A stretch of 64,000 nucleotides of DNA, taken from Shinisaurus crocodilurus (taxonomy: Eukaryota > Chordata > Lepidosauria > Squamata > Shinisauridae). Where the stretch lies: NCBI GenBank assembly GCA_021292165.1, contig CM037879.1, positions 119,043,473 to 119,107,472 of the forward strand. The letters are read 5' to 3'. Below are positions 1 through 12,845 of the stretch, in pieces. Under the pieces are notes generated by a model, which saw only the letters and a list, made by a program, of their open reading frames with translations, was not told the origin of the DNA and made no database searches. Within the stretch, counting starts at the first letter, position 1; each line of letters begins with the position of its first letter. The translations under genes and the position numbers were made by a program.

Positions 1-1274
1 GCTCTCTGGACTATCCTTATGAAAATTGGATGCCCCAATAAATTTGTGAATATCTTGCGACTTCTCCATGACAACATGACGGCAACAGTTTTGGACAACA
101 ACGGCTCTCATGGTGCTCCATTTAAAGTGGGATCAGGTGTTAAACAGGGATGTGTTATCGCCCCAACATTATTTGCCATTTTCATCGCCATGGTTTTACA
201 TCTTGTCAAGGGGAAACTTCCCACCGGTGTGGGAATTATATATCGAACAGATGGAAAGCTTTTTAATCTCAGCAGGCTGAAAGCAAAAAGTAAGGTAATT
301 ACAACCTCCGTTGTGGAACTTCAGTATGCTGATGATAATGTGGTCTCTGCACATTCAGAGGATGATCTCCAAACTATCCTAAATGCTTTTGCAGAAGCAT
401 ACGAAAAACTTGGTCTCTCACTTAACATCAAAAAAACCAAAGTGCTTCATCAGCAAGTGCAAGCCAATCCTTTGGTGATGCCATCTATCCAGCTTGGCGG
501 GACAATACTGGAAAATGTCGATCATTTTCTCTATCTTGGCAGCTATCTTTCTGTTACAGCTAACATCGACAGTGAAATCCAGCATCGTCTGAGCTCCGCA
601 AGTGCCGCATTTTCTCGAATGAAACATAGAGTGTTCGAGGATCGGGATATTTGTAAGAAGACCAAAACACTGGTTTATGAAGCCATTGTATTACCAACTT
701 TATTGTATGCCTGCGAAACATGGACTATCTATAAACGTCACTTCCACCTCCTTGAAAGGTTTCATCAACGTTGCCTCCGGAAAATCCTGCAAATTACTTG
801 GGAAGATAGGCGAACAAATGTCAGTGTACTGGAAGAAGCAAAGACTACTAGCATTGAAAAAATGATCCTTCAACGCCAACTTCAGTGGACCGGTCATGTT
901 GTTCGAATGCCTGACTGCCGTCTCCCAAAGCAGTTACTTTACTCCCAACTCAAGGATGGAAAGCGGAATATCGGTGGTCAATATAAGAGGTTTAAAGATG
1001 TTCATAAGGCTAATCTAAAAAAATGCAATAAACATCGAAAACTGGGAAGCTCTGGCCCATGAACGATCTAAATGGAGGTTGGCCTTTCACAAAGGTTCCA
1101 TGGACTTTGAAGAAGCCCGAGTGCAAGGTGAAAGGGAGAAACGTGCTAAGCGAAAAGCACGTCAAAATGAATCCTTTACAGGACCATCTTCTATCTGGTA
1201 ACCTGTGTCCTCACTGTGGGAAGCTGTGTGGATCTAGAATTGGCCTCCACAGTCACTTACGGACCCATCGCTAG
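1..1274 (+). pseudogene. LINE reverse transcriptase C-terminal part, frameshifted
   Basis: Remnant of the LINE polymerase. The open frame 19-1062 carries the motif B region GVKQGCVIAPTLF and the catalytic YADD at residues 103-106. Compared with the copy at 33035-34774 it has lost 2 bp near 1029 and gained 1 bp near 1166. The reading frame therefore breaks at 1062 and the native frame returns only about 35 codons before the end at 1274. The last residues form an intact C-x2-C-x12-H-x3-H zinc finger (Cys codon 1206-1208 retained), unlike the long copy. The RT would have acted in target-primed reverse transcription. Inactive as it stands. Confidence 0.85.
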
Positions 1275-1366
1275 AGTCTACACAATCTTCTTTAGAATTT
1301 CCTCCTTTTATCCCGGAAGACAATCTTACTCGGTCACGAGTGATCGCCTGATGATGATGATGATGA
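1..1366 (+). mobile_element. Ingi/Vingi-like LINE, 3' half (copy 1)
   Basis: Non-LTR retrotransposon copy entering at the window's left edge. It aligns almost base for base with 33498-34853 of the long copy, about 98% by eye. It holds the reverse transcriptase from just after motif A, the C-terminal zinc finger, a short 3' UTR and a (GAT)n tail ending near 1366. Whether the 5' part exists cannot be seen. Clade assignment rests on a single ORF with APE endonuclease plus RT, no RNase H, and a C2H2 finger at the C terminus; an RTE-related assignment is the alternative. Confidence 0.9.
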
Positions 1367-3349
1367 GACACAAGCGACAACACATCTGAGCCTTCAGTTT
1401 ATTTTAGTTACAAGTGGTAAAATTCTGTTTTACCCACAGGCCTGTTTTTCTAAGATTGCTGATGCTAACCAGAAGCAAGGTATCAAGGCTATGGAAACTG
1501 TTCTCAGTTCCTGGTACTGGGGCCACATCACAATCTTAGACAACAGAACCAGCAAAGTACTGCTTGTGGGCGTATTCCAGGAAGAACCACCAAGAAAAAA
1601 CATCTGAAAGTTAACTTTTAAATCCTCACTGCTGAAATATATATTTTATATGCTGAATTAATCTCTTAGAGCCATTTTCAAGAAATAAAAATGTATTGCT
1701 GCTGCATTCATATGCAAGAATAAAGCCCATAAGGGACTTTTTTTAAAAAAATGAAAGCCTAGCTTTAATTCAGTGGCTTAGCTGTCTTCCACCATAATAA
1801 TTCAACTTGGTATAATTAGAAGTAAAGATCTGCTTATAGCCAGAGACAGTTGTAGGATATTTACAACAAATCTACTTATTTATGGAATAATTCACTTTAA
1901 TATTGCATCTTTTATTATAGTTGTATATAGAGAAGGCATTTGTTAGTAATTTAACAGCATTGCATACAGAGTTCCGTGCTGTTTGCTAGGCTTAGGTTTA
2001 ATTGTTATCCTATTCTGTATAGAATCTTACAAGTTCTAGAACCTACAAGTAAATGTGCAATGTTCAATGTATATGCAATACATGTACGGTGAAAACCAAA
2101 TCTCATTTGCTGCTTTTGAATTATGTTCATGTATAAAATACATGGCAAACATTCCTCCTTCCCTTGTCAGTGTCTTAGGGATAAAGCAGATGTGATGTGG
2201 GGGATCTGTGATTGGGCTATCTCTTCTTTGGGGGAATAACTTCAAAGCAGTCGCATATGGTTGCTAATATGATTGGGAAAATAGTGTTTGGGGATGTAGT
2301 ATTTAATCTAAACTCTCCCCTCTCCCCCGAGCCACTTGATACCACTTTGGATATCAAGCACTACCCAGAGGAAAATATTTAGTTTGCGAAAACAGCATGG
2401 GAGTTAAAATTAAACACTCAATGCCTCCCCCGAGCAATTGCTTCTCTGATCAGATCTGCAGCCCTATATGACTGTTTTGAAGTTAAAAAAAATATGGGAG
2501 ATGCATAGATCTCTCACATCATACCTTGTTTGGCCCTTATACACTGACTGGGAGACACAGAATTCCTCAGCTAAGATCACACCAGGGATGCTTTCCGCAT
2601 CCATGCCATGACACCACTGACCACAATTAATCCATGATTGGTCGGGGACTGTGCAGAAGCATGCAGCCTTCTGCCTGATCAAAGCTTCTGCTTTGCATCC
2701 AGTTGAGAAAACAACCCAGGAGTGCCCCATTCCTGGGTTGTTTGGCATGACATGTGAACCCAGAACTCTGGGCTGTTGATAAGGAAACAACCTACAGTTT
2801 TAACCCAACAACTTCCAAGTTTGCACATCATGCTGAATGACCCAGAAACGGGCATTCTTGGGTTGTTTTCCAAACTGAATACAAAGCAGATGCAGATACA
2901 AAGTAGGAGCGATGAGCAAGTGGGAGGCAGCACGCTTGCTCACTCCCACACAGCCCCAACAACCCATGGGTTGTCCTTACGTGCAAACTGGATCACTGTG
3001 GTACTGAAGGACAGGGATTCATGCTGAAGATTATTGGCCTCATGTAAAAAGAGAAAAGGCCATGCTTTTTTTGGACAGCAAGCCATGCCAAACACAGCAT
3101 TGTTTAGAAAATTATTTTCCTTTGGTCCCCATGCAATTTTGGTATCAAGCTATTGCCAAGATAAGGGGCTGTCCATGAAAAGGTAAATTACATGAAATTT
3201 CTAAAAGAAAGTAAATTCCAATTAATATAAGGGAACTTTCTTGAATTATATGCAGCGTAATATGTTCCACAAGAGAATCCAATGCAGGCCAGAAAAGCGG
3301 CATACATGAGACAACCTCCCCCCCCCCCGCATATAACTATTTATTTATA
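1367..3349. other. Intergenic, no gene seen; AACCCA-type palindromic repeat near 2640-3000
   Basis: No open frame with recognisable domains. Between about 2640 and 3000 there are inverted AACCCA/TGGGTT words (for example CCTGGGTTGTT next to AACCCAGAAC) with short self-complementary stretches, matching the dispersed family described at 49925-50235, 53990-54235 and 62889-63165. The remainder is unique-looking AT-rich DNA with a poly-C run at about 3317-3328. Confidence 0.5.
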
Positions 3350-3601
3350 CAGTCATGCCTTGGATTGAGAGCATAATTCGTTCCGGAAACGTGCTTGTAA
3401 TCCAAAACACTCTTATATCAAAATGAAATGCCCCCAAAAAAATTTGTACAGAGATTTTTAATTTAAGCCATACTACAGTACTTGTATTGCAAGACGTTGC
3501 TTGTATATCAAGTTAAAAAAAATATTAAATAAATATTTAAAAATTTGCTTGTCTTGCAAAACGCTCTCAAACCAAGTTACTTGCAATCCAAGGTATTACT
3601 G
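3350..3601. mobile_element. Short pogo/Tc1-mariner-type MITE
   Basis: A 252-bp element bounded by TA dinucleotides (3348-3349 and 3602-3603), the target duplication of the Tc1/mariner/pogo superfamily. Its ends are inverted repeats: CAGTCATGCCTTGGATTG at the left and the complement of CAGTAATACCTTGGATTG at the right, 16 of 18 bases matching. The inverted homology continues inward (GCTTGTAATCCAAA versus TTTGCTTGTC). There is no transposase frame, so it is non-autonomous. Confidence 0.8.
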
Positions 3602-4800
3602 TACAATGCATGCTTATTGATTTTACTTATATATATGAAAGCTTTACTCTTTAAATACTGGATGATATTAAGAAGATGGGGGAACAGGACGGGACCTAAA
3701 GTGGAGGGAATGGGGGCGGGAGAGGGGGAAGTGTTTACTGTTTGGACTGTATTGGAAAATGAAAAAGATCTAATGAACGGTTAATAACAAAGACAAAGAC
3801 AAGGAGTTGGATCCAGGATCTGCCTTCTGTTAACGGAAGGCTCCACTCATGGAAAGTGACTCCACCCGATATTTGGGGATTCCTCCCTCCTTCCTCACCA
3901 CAGCTCAGCCCATTCAGGGTCCCCTGACCTTCTGTGTGGCATTTTCAGGGGGCTGGAGGGAGGAGGGAGTGGGGAAGTCCACTAATAAATACACCAACCA
4001 CCCTTTCCTTAAAGTCCTGCAATTTTATCTCACCATTTGCAAATATTATTGTGTTCTTACTGGTGCATCAAGCAGGCATATTTCAAAGGGCAAAGAAAAC
4101 ATTACTTGTATAATTAATTATTATGAGGAACAATAAATATTTTACAAAGCTGCGCAGCAAGGAGAAATAAAGCATAATTGCCGAGTGCAAAAAACACTCA
4201 AGGAGAGCAAAAGGAAATTATATCACAGTGACAATTTTAACATGCCCCCTACCAAGTCAGAAATTCCAATCACTCATTCGTTTTCTACACCATTAATTGG
4301 CACTTTTTGTAGGATTTTGGGGTTTTTTTTTAACATTAGCCTCTGCTCGTGCACAAGGTTCTGGTGATAGTTGTAGCCTGTGGTAAGGATTGCCAGCCCA
4401 AGTAAGAGTATAATGATTAGATCACTATTTTGCAATAGAAATTTCAGGTGCAGTCCCCCCCCCCCACCATCTGGATGGGGCCCATAGTGAGAGGGACAAG
4501 GGTTACAGCCCATCCCCCCTGCGCCTACCAGAGTGAAAATTGTGAAGGTGAGAGATAGCTGCTAGCTATGTCTTTCAAGTAATGTCTGTTTAGGCCCTTA
4601 GTTGTATCCAGGTGGAGTATGGAATTTACTGTTGCTGTTTTGTTCTTGTTGGAGAGTAACAATAAAGTTCTTGTCTAGCTTCCCGAGTGATGTGTCCTCC
4701 TGCTCCAAGCCTTCCATGGCAATGATAAGATTGTCCCTCATAGCCCACTTAATGCAAAAAGACAATCAATAGAGCAAAGGAAGTTCCTTGATGAACTTCC
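3602..4800. other. Intergenic, no gene or clear repeat
   Basis: Mixed-composition DNA with a poly-C tract near 4456. Open frames up to 95 codons show no domain, no signal peptide and no codon pattern, and are taken as chance. Nothing else seen. Confidence 0.4.
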
Positions 4801-4804
4801 ACCG

Positions 4805-4995
4805 GGCTTTAAAAACATGGCTTTTCAGGCGGGAATATGGAGTGGGTTAGGATTTTTTTAAAAAAACTCTTATATTGTTTTAATGGTGTTTTAATGGTGC
4901 TTTATTGTATTTTATCTTGATTGTACATCGCCCACGGGTGGCCGGGTGACCGACCAGATGGACGATTTCAAAATATAACAAATAAATAAATAAAG
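4805..4995 (+). mobile_element. LINE or SINE 3' tail, CR1/L2 type
   Basis: AT-rich 3' UTR-like stretch ending in TTGTACATCGCCCACGGG followed within about 50 bp by (AATA)n. This is the usual end of squamate CR1/L2-class elements ('...gtatatcgccc...' plus an A-rich simple tail). It is 5' truncated with no coding part. Confidence 0.5.
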
Positions 4996-6370
4996 GATAT
5001 TAGTCTCATGCCCCTCCTGGCTCCTATCCTGATATGCCTTAAAATGGTGTCTCTACATAAAGAGATTCACTAAAACTGTGCACCTTTGGTATCAACCTTT
5101 TGCCAAGATAAAGGGCTGCCCATAAAAAGGAGTATTACACCAAATTACTAAAAGAAAATACGTTAAAGCATTACTTCAACACCATTTGATAATATCAGCT
5201 GTGCATTACCTAGGCATTAATGGGAGGGAAGATTAGGGATGAGCTAAAACCATACAATTGAATGCATTGCTGTCTGGGCCTTGGACCAAGCCACTACCAT
5301 CTTGACTTCCATTTGGTTTGGCCTGTCTTTGCTGAACCAAGAAAATATTTGGTGGGAGGACAAATCTGAGAGGGTAGAATCATATGTACAGCATGCCAAT
5401 GGTAATACCAATATACAGTGATTTAAATCAAGGCAGTTTAAACTAGGATTTAATCACTATGAAAAAAGGTCAGTTTTAAAAAACTGATTTAAATTAAGCT
5501 TCTCATTTTGTAATTGATACATTTCCTGAATAACTGTGCATATTAATTGTTTGCTATATAAGAACTAAAGCACATTGGTTTATGGTACTGCTTTGGAGTG
5601 AACTGCAGCTTTGGGAAAGAGCTGTATGTGATATAACTGTATGTGGAGTGGGGAGGTCTAACTCCCTCCTTCAGGCCCATGATCCCAATCCAATTCACAT
5701 CCTCCTCCCAATTGACAACCTCCTCTCTGCATGGATTTCTCAACATCACATCAAGTGTGGCGCTCTGTGAGGGTGGAAGTGACTCCCGCTCATCTTTCAC
5801 TACATTCATCTTTCTGGAAAATAGGATCCTGTGAACTTATCCATAGGTTGTTGCAGCGAAGTCCACTTCATTTCTGTTAAACTGTCTTAAGACTCCCTGT
5901 GCGATACATGCTTCTGGTGTCACTGACCTCTCTCATTGAACAAGTGAACCTGGGAAGTTGCTGATGGGGTCATGGTGTGTTAACGTGAAAGCCCTTCTTC
6001 CATCCTGTTCACACTTTCTTGGGAGTAAGTGTCACTGAAATCTCAGAGACTGAGTAAACATGCATAGAAACATGCTGTTAACAAAATACAGTAAGCAGAA
6101 AGGCTGAAGCAAAAAAGCAACTGTGTGGGGAAATAAGGTACGGTAATCATTTTTTGGGTAATCAAATTGACATAGTCACAAGAAAATTACTAAATGGGAT
6201 TTATTACCAGGGAAAACAATGAACCACGCTATTTATATATTATATATTGAATTATTCATTTAACTTGAGCATATATAGAGTGCCTTTTCATCACTTCTAA
6301 GTAACTGGAATAGCCATTTGCTCTTTTGTGCATGTAAGAGAGGAAATGAAGAGACCAGACACAAGAGCAT
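4996..6370. other. Intergenic, no gene seen
   Basis: No supported gene. Around 5418-5500 there are repeated, partly inverted GATTTAAATC/TGATTTAAATT words suggestive of the ends of a decayed DNA transposon, but no target duplication could be fixed. The overlapping short frames at 5543-5834 are on opposite strands and lack domains. Confidence 0.35.
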
Positions 6371-6374
6371 GGGA

Positions 6375-7010
6375 TCAAATCAGGGCCATATTTATTAATC
6401 AATCAATGATCTCTGAAGGGAGGAGTGTGGTTGCTAACTAAACTGGCCCTTGGCCAGTGTATCTTATTCGGGCGAAAACATCCAAGCCAAAAGTCGGCGC
6501 TATTACACCGCCCCCAAGCTCTATACCACTTGGTGCTAGAGGGTCTTCCTGGTGTCCACTCCACCCGGCGCTGCAGGACAACCGGCGAGTGAGAAGGGGA
6601 GACCCCAAAGGCGGCCCAATCTCCCTCAAGCCGCACCGCATGACAACAGCAAGGGGAGCCTCAGGTTATCGCCAGTCACCTGAAAGGTGCCATTGGATGA
6701 TCACCAAACCCTAACATTTCCTCACTCCCCCCTCTGAAATTAAAAATAACTAACCCAACCCTGCTTCACAGTATAGAGTAGGCAAAACACACCCTCTGCC
6801 CCAGGCCAATCAGGGCAGCAGGTCAAAATCCCTACTCGGCCCCCAATAGGACAACCAGCAAAGCCCACACTGCTAACAGGGAGGGAGCTGGAAAAAAGAA
6901 TGCTGACTGGGGGCGGAGATGCCGGGTCTTAAATAGAGACCTTGGCCCTCCACCCCCATGAGATTTGATTGGCCAGAAGCAGTGGTCCGATTGTGGTCTG
7001 ACTCTCCACC
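6375..7010 (-). mobile_element. GC-rich LTR-like unit (possible solo LTR)
   Basis: An island of high GC and CpG set sharply in AT-rich DNA. Read on the minus strand it has, in order, a GGCCAAT box (6974-6968), a TATTTAAG TATA-like box (about 6936-6929), about 500 bp of GC-rich sequence, and an AATAAA signal (6396-6391). That promoter-to-polyA order over about 600 bp is typical of a retroviral or retrotransposon LTR. No gag or pol frame is next to it, so it would be a solo LTR. I could not identify TG...CA ends or a target duplication. A transcribed SINE-like element or a small promoter CpG island is an alternative. Confidence 0.35.
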
Positions 7011-7839
7011 CCCCCCACGCAAAATTCTCCCCAGCAACATTATGCTACTTCATTAGTTCAGAACTTCTAATAATTTTTAACCAAGATTTCACCAAACTAG
7101 CTAAACAAAGCTCGAAAACAAAATTACATTATTTAAACTCATGGAGCTTTTTCCCACTAAAGCAATGGTACAGACACATGGAACTAGATCATAGGAAATA
7201 TTATATGTCATATCTATAAGATAGTTGAGGTCTATTGGAATGAAATCATAGATGTTATAAGTCATATATATAAGATAGCTGAGCTCTATTTATCTATTAC
7301 TGGTTTTAATTTACTGTAGCAAAATATTCACATTGCTTATCAGGTTCTCTACGCCTATTTAAAATGAGAGAGTTTTTGTTGCTGTGGTACCTAGAGGTTT
7401 TTCCATGTGTCTGTACATTATGTTTTGTGCGTACTGTGTACTTTAAATTCAATTAATTTGAAATGTATGTCTTATTGATTCTAATCTAATCTCTCTAGAC
7501 TTTTTAGCTGTGTCCTAAGTATTAGCAATTGCAGAACTTCTTGTTGATGTTATAATTATCTCTCCTCTATTTAACAGCAATATTTCAATTACAAAGTCAT
7601 ACTAATTTTTAAAATGCAAGCCCTTTCATATAATTTAGCAATGTCTACAAAATGAACCTTCGAGGATTAGATTGCGGAACTCCCAACAGTTGTACTAAAA
7701 AGAGCATGATGATGTTATTTTCTCTTTTATTCCTGCACTACTTATGCAACAACTGGATTTTTAATATGGTGGATTTACACCATAACTCAGTGGTTGCATG
7801 TAGCATGTTCCAGGTACAATCATCAGCCTCTCCAGTTAG

Positions 7840-7968
7840 AAGTACACCTAGCCAAGCTAGGAATGACCTCTGCCTGAGTTATTGGAGAGACACTGCCAGA
7901 CAGAGTAGATAGTACTGAGCTGGATGGACCAAGGGTCTGATTCAGTATAGGGTAGATTCATATGTTCA
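7840..7968 (+). mobile_element. tRNA-derived SINE, 3' part
   Basis: The run from about 7880, with GAGCTGGATGGACCAAGGG and GATTCAGTATAGGG followed by a TTCATATGTTCA end, matches the body and tail of the SINE at 15660-15832. The tRNA-like head is missing, so it is 5' truncated or decayed. Confidence 0.6.
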
Positions 7969-8777
7969 GTAGAACTAGATAACTGGGTGCCCACTAGATA
8001 ACTGGGGGGTGGGGGTGCTATCCCCCAGCATAACCCATGGTTATGCGCTACAGAACAATTTGCTGCAAAATTTCAGTTGCAAACTGGCAATTTAAAAAAA
8101 TAATTATTATTTTTCAGTGTGGTCCAGTGCAGTGGGGGGAGGGGAATGGTCCCTGGACCTCCAGCAGTTGCCACCCCTGCCTTAGCCACGCCCTCTCACA
8201 TGAGTAACGTGCTCTTTAAACAAAGCCTAAGGCCTGTCTTTAAACACTCACACATATCCCATCTGAACAGCAACAGCAAATCTATCATGTTTTCATCTTA
8301 TGTACCTCAGGCAACAGGACTCAGAAGTTTGTCCAGTGATAGAAGGGTAGGTAGGCTTCATCATACATTTTGCCAGAAGGTTCTAGTGATATTTACACGT
8401 GAGCAGGCAGGTGGCACCAAAGAGTCCTTTGGTATGCTTTGAAGTGCACTGCCAAAGCCTCTGTTGTTCCTCATACTGGGAAGAAGAGGAATTAAACACT
8501 TTTTTTGTGGTGTTTGGATTAGTGAAGATGTCAGTGTACAGAGCCAACATTACTAGCTCCTCAGGCCTTGTCCAGTTCAAAAAGATTCCCTGGTTGTTGA
8601 TTTTTAAAACTATTTATTTATTTATTTGCTACTAAGTTTTCAAGGCGGGTTACAAAAATCAATAAAGCGCTTTACATGAAAATCAAGATATAAACAAATC
8701 TAACTACTAGTCCAACAATCTGATTAAAACGTAGTAATGGAAATAGAGTAAAAACAGTCAAACTATCATTCACTTGC

Positions 8778-8885
8778 TGCCCTCCAAATGGAGGCTATTC
8801 CTATCAGCCACTGCCAGCATGGCCAAGGATTATGGGAGTTGTGGCCCATAACAAGTGAAGGGCAGATGTTTGGGGCAGGCTACAC
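8778..8885. repeat. Decayed palindromic MITE (hAT hairpin family)
   Basis: Contains the family's recognisable centre (GCCAGCATGGCCAAGGAT, then GGGAGTTGTGGCCCA) flanked by inverted TGCCCTCCAAATGG and GAAGGGCAGATGTTTGGGG. The same hairpin design occurs intact at 18739-18865 and 30316-30452. Ends and duplication are no longer readable. Confidence 0.45.
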
Positions 8886-9269
8886 TAAACACTCAGGAAA
8901 GCTCTAACTTGGTGCCTAAAAGACAGAAGAATATCTGTGAAACAGATATTTCTGAGCAGGGTAATCCACAACCACTACAGAGAAAGCCTAACCTCTGAGT
9001 TCAGGCAGGACCTCATGGTCATAGGGAATGGGCAGGTTCATATGGGAGAATTCCTTTAGATGTCCTGGTCCCAGGACCCAGGCAGGGATGCAGGACCTCC
9101 AACCAGTGGGGCATCCCAATCTGAGCCATGAAGTTTCTTGGGCAGGGGTGCAGAACCACCGGCCTGTGGGGTATCCCGGCCCACACAGACTTTTGGTGCT
9201 CCTCCAGGGGGTGGTGCTTAGGTTCCAAGCCCCACCCTTGGAGGAATCCCCTCAGAGGGCATCCTCTTC

Positions 9270-9375
9270 CTGCCATCTCCGATCTGAGATTGTAGATAAC
9301 AGTGTGGATTCCCCTGCTGGTACGCACCAGTAGTGGAATCCCGACTGCTATCTACAATCTCAGATTGGAGATAGC
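9270..9375. repeat. Imperfect inverted repeat, 22-bp arms
   Basis: Arms 9277-9298 and 9349-9370 are complementary at 21 of 22 positions. The 50-bp spacer is itself partly symmetrical (GTGGATTCC against GGAATCCC). It lies in a GC-richer patch (9030-9480) with no recognised gene. Confidence 0.6.
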
Positions 9376-10139
9376 AGCAGTGGGTGAAGGACAGTGGGCG
9401 ATGGGACTTGCCTGTGCTGGGGAAAGCGGTCACGCTCCTTGTGTGTAGGAGAGGCCCCACCACTGCTCATACCCACTGCTAACTCCAATCTCAGATAAAC
9501 CAACTCTTTGAATTACACCTGGATATAGCAATGCAGTTTCATCCAAGCGTGCCTGGAGTTGACCGGCAGGAGGTGATCACTCAACACTTTGCCTAGGAAG
9601 GTGATGTTGGCAACTGACTTTAAGCTGTTTCAATCTTCTGGGTCCAGGTTAGTTTTTTCAGGAGTGTCCTAATCACTGCCTCTTTCAAAGAGGCTACCAC
9701 CACCCGCTCTCTCAACTGGTCAACTGCAGGCACATCTTGAATGAAACTGATTTTTTATATCCATTTCAGTTGAGCTTAATCCTAGGGATGTATGATAAAT
9801 TTGTTTTCAGTCTGTTTTTTATCAGGATTTACCAAGTTCATACTTCCCAAACCGAACACACTCAAATGTGATCTGCGGTCTAAGTCAGTACATTTCTGAA
9901 CTTGCAATGTGATTTGCAGACCAAAAAAAAAAAAAAATGTGTTCGACAGCATGGGTACATTTGGAAAATGTGCATGAAGCAATGTGTACTTTTGAAAAAG
10001 GTGCACAAATATGCTTTAATCACACTTGATGCATACATTTGGAAAAACACACATGAAAATAATGCATAAATAAAGGGGGAAAAATGCAACCTGAGGTGGA
10101 CACAAGAAGGAACAAGCTTTGAGGTGGAATTTGGATTAG

Positions 10140-10615
10140 TGCTAAATAGCTTGGGGCTAGATTACCTGAAGGCATGTCTCTTTCCACATATACCTACTTG
10201 GACCCTAAAGTCATCTTCTGAGGCTCTTCTCCAGAAGTCCCTGCCAAATTAGGTAAATTGGATGGCTACTAGAGAGACAGCCTTTTCAATGGTGGCGCCC
10301 TGCTTATGTGGTGCCTCTGTACTCCACAGAGAAGCTCACCTAGCACCTACCTTGTCTGGTCTTTTCGGTACCCAGTGTTTATTCTTCCAGGCCTTTTAGA
10401 CTTTCAGTTTTTTTTAAAAAAAGTGCTTTTTAGATCCTTGCACTGTTGATGTCCTCTACTATTAGTTTACTTTGGTTTAATTCTGTGGCTGTTTCAATTT
10501 GTTTTAGATTTTACATTGTTTTACAATATTTCTGAGTTTTACAGTTTTAACCTTTGTGTGTGTGTGTGAAGGACCCAGAGAGCTTTGGCTATTGGGAAGT
10601 ATTAAAATGCAGTAA
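10140..10615 (+). mobile_element. CR1/L2-superfamily LINE 3' end
   Basis: Degenerate end of a LINE coding region and 3' UTR. The translated remnants around 10220-10370 are broken by stops. The 3' end reads CCCAGAGAGCTTTGGCTATT followed by GGGAAGTATTAAAATGCAGT, the forward version of the tail found inverted at 14640-14700. A (TG)n run sits at 10555-10568. Confidence 0.55.
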
Positions 10616-12845
10616 CTAAAGATATTCTCATGGGGGACCTGATCCATATCATGACCCTAGTGGGGGTGGGAGTGGTAGGGGACTTTAAACCTTTGTCCCC
10701 CACACTGTGGTCCAAATTCAGATTGGGGCCCACACATTTGCAATTTGCATAGGAAAAAAAAGGTTCCAGTTGAAGTGAATAGAGACTCTTATCTCTATAC
10801 AAATTGCAGGCCCAGGGGGCCTGCAATTTAAAGCCCTACCCTCTCCACTAGGGTCCCTATTCGGATTGCATTCCCCTCCCACTTCCTTTTGAGTAAGAAA
10901 AGAATACAGTACATGCTGCATATTAAAGGTGACATGAGAGGGAAAAAGATAGTTTTGTTTCTCTATTTTGAACTAGCTGAAGTTTCCAAACGTTCTTCAA
11001 AAGCAGCACCACATATAATGTATTACAATAATTCGGCCTGGATGTTACCAAAGCAAGATTACCTCTATCCAAGATAGATACCACCAAAGAAAGCTTGGGA
11101 AAGGCACTTCATGCCACATATGACAGTAGGGCATCCATAATCAAAGCCAGATCTAATATTACCAATATGCTATGAATGTGAGTTGAACAAGAGTTTTGAT
11201 TGTTTTAAAGCCTGCCTCTCCTTTGAGGTGGGCTTTTACAAGTTCCAAAGTTAGTTTCTGCGCCCAAGTTTGAAAAACATCAACAGCTATTTACTTCTGA
11301 GTAAGCAGTCATAGGGTTGCACTGTTAATCACTTAATCTATAGACCATTTTAACTGACTACCTGAAGCCTCTTCATAAATAGTAAAGCCAAGTTAATGGA
11401 CATAAACTCCAATCCTCATCTATGCTTCAGCTCTTTCAGTGTCCTAGATCTTCCTAACTGCAATGGAGCTATTCACTTTCTGTAGGATACCAAGTCTTCC
11501 TAAATCCTCGAACAAATACAAAGCACACTAAACATGTGACCTTTGAAATGAATGAGTTGTTGGCAGAAAAACCAAGAGTACATGTCAGCATTTCAGTTGT
11601 CGTTAATCTACACATTTATTTAAAGATATGTTTTGTATTCATTTTTAAAGTTAGTGCCATAAATCTATGCCAGGTTATATTTTAATGTTTCTTTTATATC
11701 CATCAAAATATACTAGATTTAAGAAGGCTTTCCCACATATTTGGACTGTGCTGGCCTCATTCTTGCAGTTGTCTACATGCACAGAGATCACCCTATTTAT
11801 CTCACTGATTCCATGAAATTAAATTACTCATAATCTCAGATCAAGTGTTAGCAATTGTTCCAAAGACTCCTAAGACCAAATTTAATTGTGACACTTTTCA
11901 ACTTAGCTAGCATGCAATCATGTTAAAATTATTTTTCTTTGACTATTAAAGTGTCACTTGTTATACAGAAAATTTATTTTCTCAAGAGAGAGCTGCAAAC
12001 TGTATGTAATTATTGTTTTGATGTTTTTGTTTTTATTACGATTGCTTTAAGAATATGAGGTTGCCTGTAGCTTAGATTGCTCTACTCTAAGAAGTCCTTA
12101 GAAAAAAATGTAAAATAAATAAATGGAATTTTCTTCCCCTTGTTTTGGGATTTTAACTGCAAGTTTTAATATAGCTATGCATGTATAATAATGATCAATA
12201 ATTCTGAAATGTAACTGAAAAATCATTTCATTCATTTGAACTGCTTGTCTGCTGCAAAGGATTCTGCAAAATATGGAACAAAACTATGCCTTTCTTATGT
12301 AGTTTATAGAGTAGTTTGGGGAGAAGGTCAAAGCTCAGGCATGCCCCAGGAAAATATACTGAAGGAAAGCACATATAGGCAATTGAAGAGCTTCAATTTC
12401 CAATGGGATTAGAAGTATAATAGATTTTGATTCAGTTGAGGAAATATTCAAGAAACTAATACATTTAGCATGGGATTAAGGAGACTTTAATACCTAAGAA
12501 AATGCCAACCGAAAGAATTGGTTCAAATCTTTGTTCAGCTATGGAGGTTTCTGGATTGCATTGGGCAGGTGATTATCTCTCAGCCTTACCTATATCACAG
12601 GCTTGTTGCAGACATAAATGGGATAATCCCATGTATGCCATCTAGAGTTGCTTAGAGGAAAAAGTGGGATATACATGAGATGCATAAAACATTTTTTTTT
12701 AAGTAAAAGGAAGAACAAATCCACTGAAATCATGATATGAAGCAACTGGATTAGCTACAATGAGGTAGATTTAGGTTGAAAATTATGATTAACAATAAGA
12801 ACAGCCAATAAGAACAGTCCAACAACTATTATTGTTGTTGTTGCT
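10616..12845. other. Intergenic; weak MIR-like and LINE traces only
   Basis: At about 10960-11150 a segment (GCAGCACCACATATAATG, then ATTCGGCCTGGATG) resembles the LINE at 18600-18670 and is probably a decayed L2 fragment on the minus strand. About 12565-12690 (CTCTCAGCCTTACCTATATC, ATAATCCCATG) resembles a MIR-type SINE. I see no gene. Confidence 0.35.
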
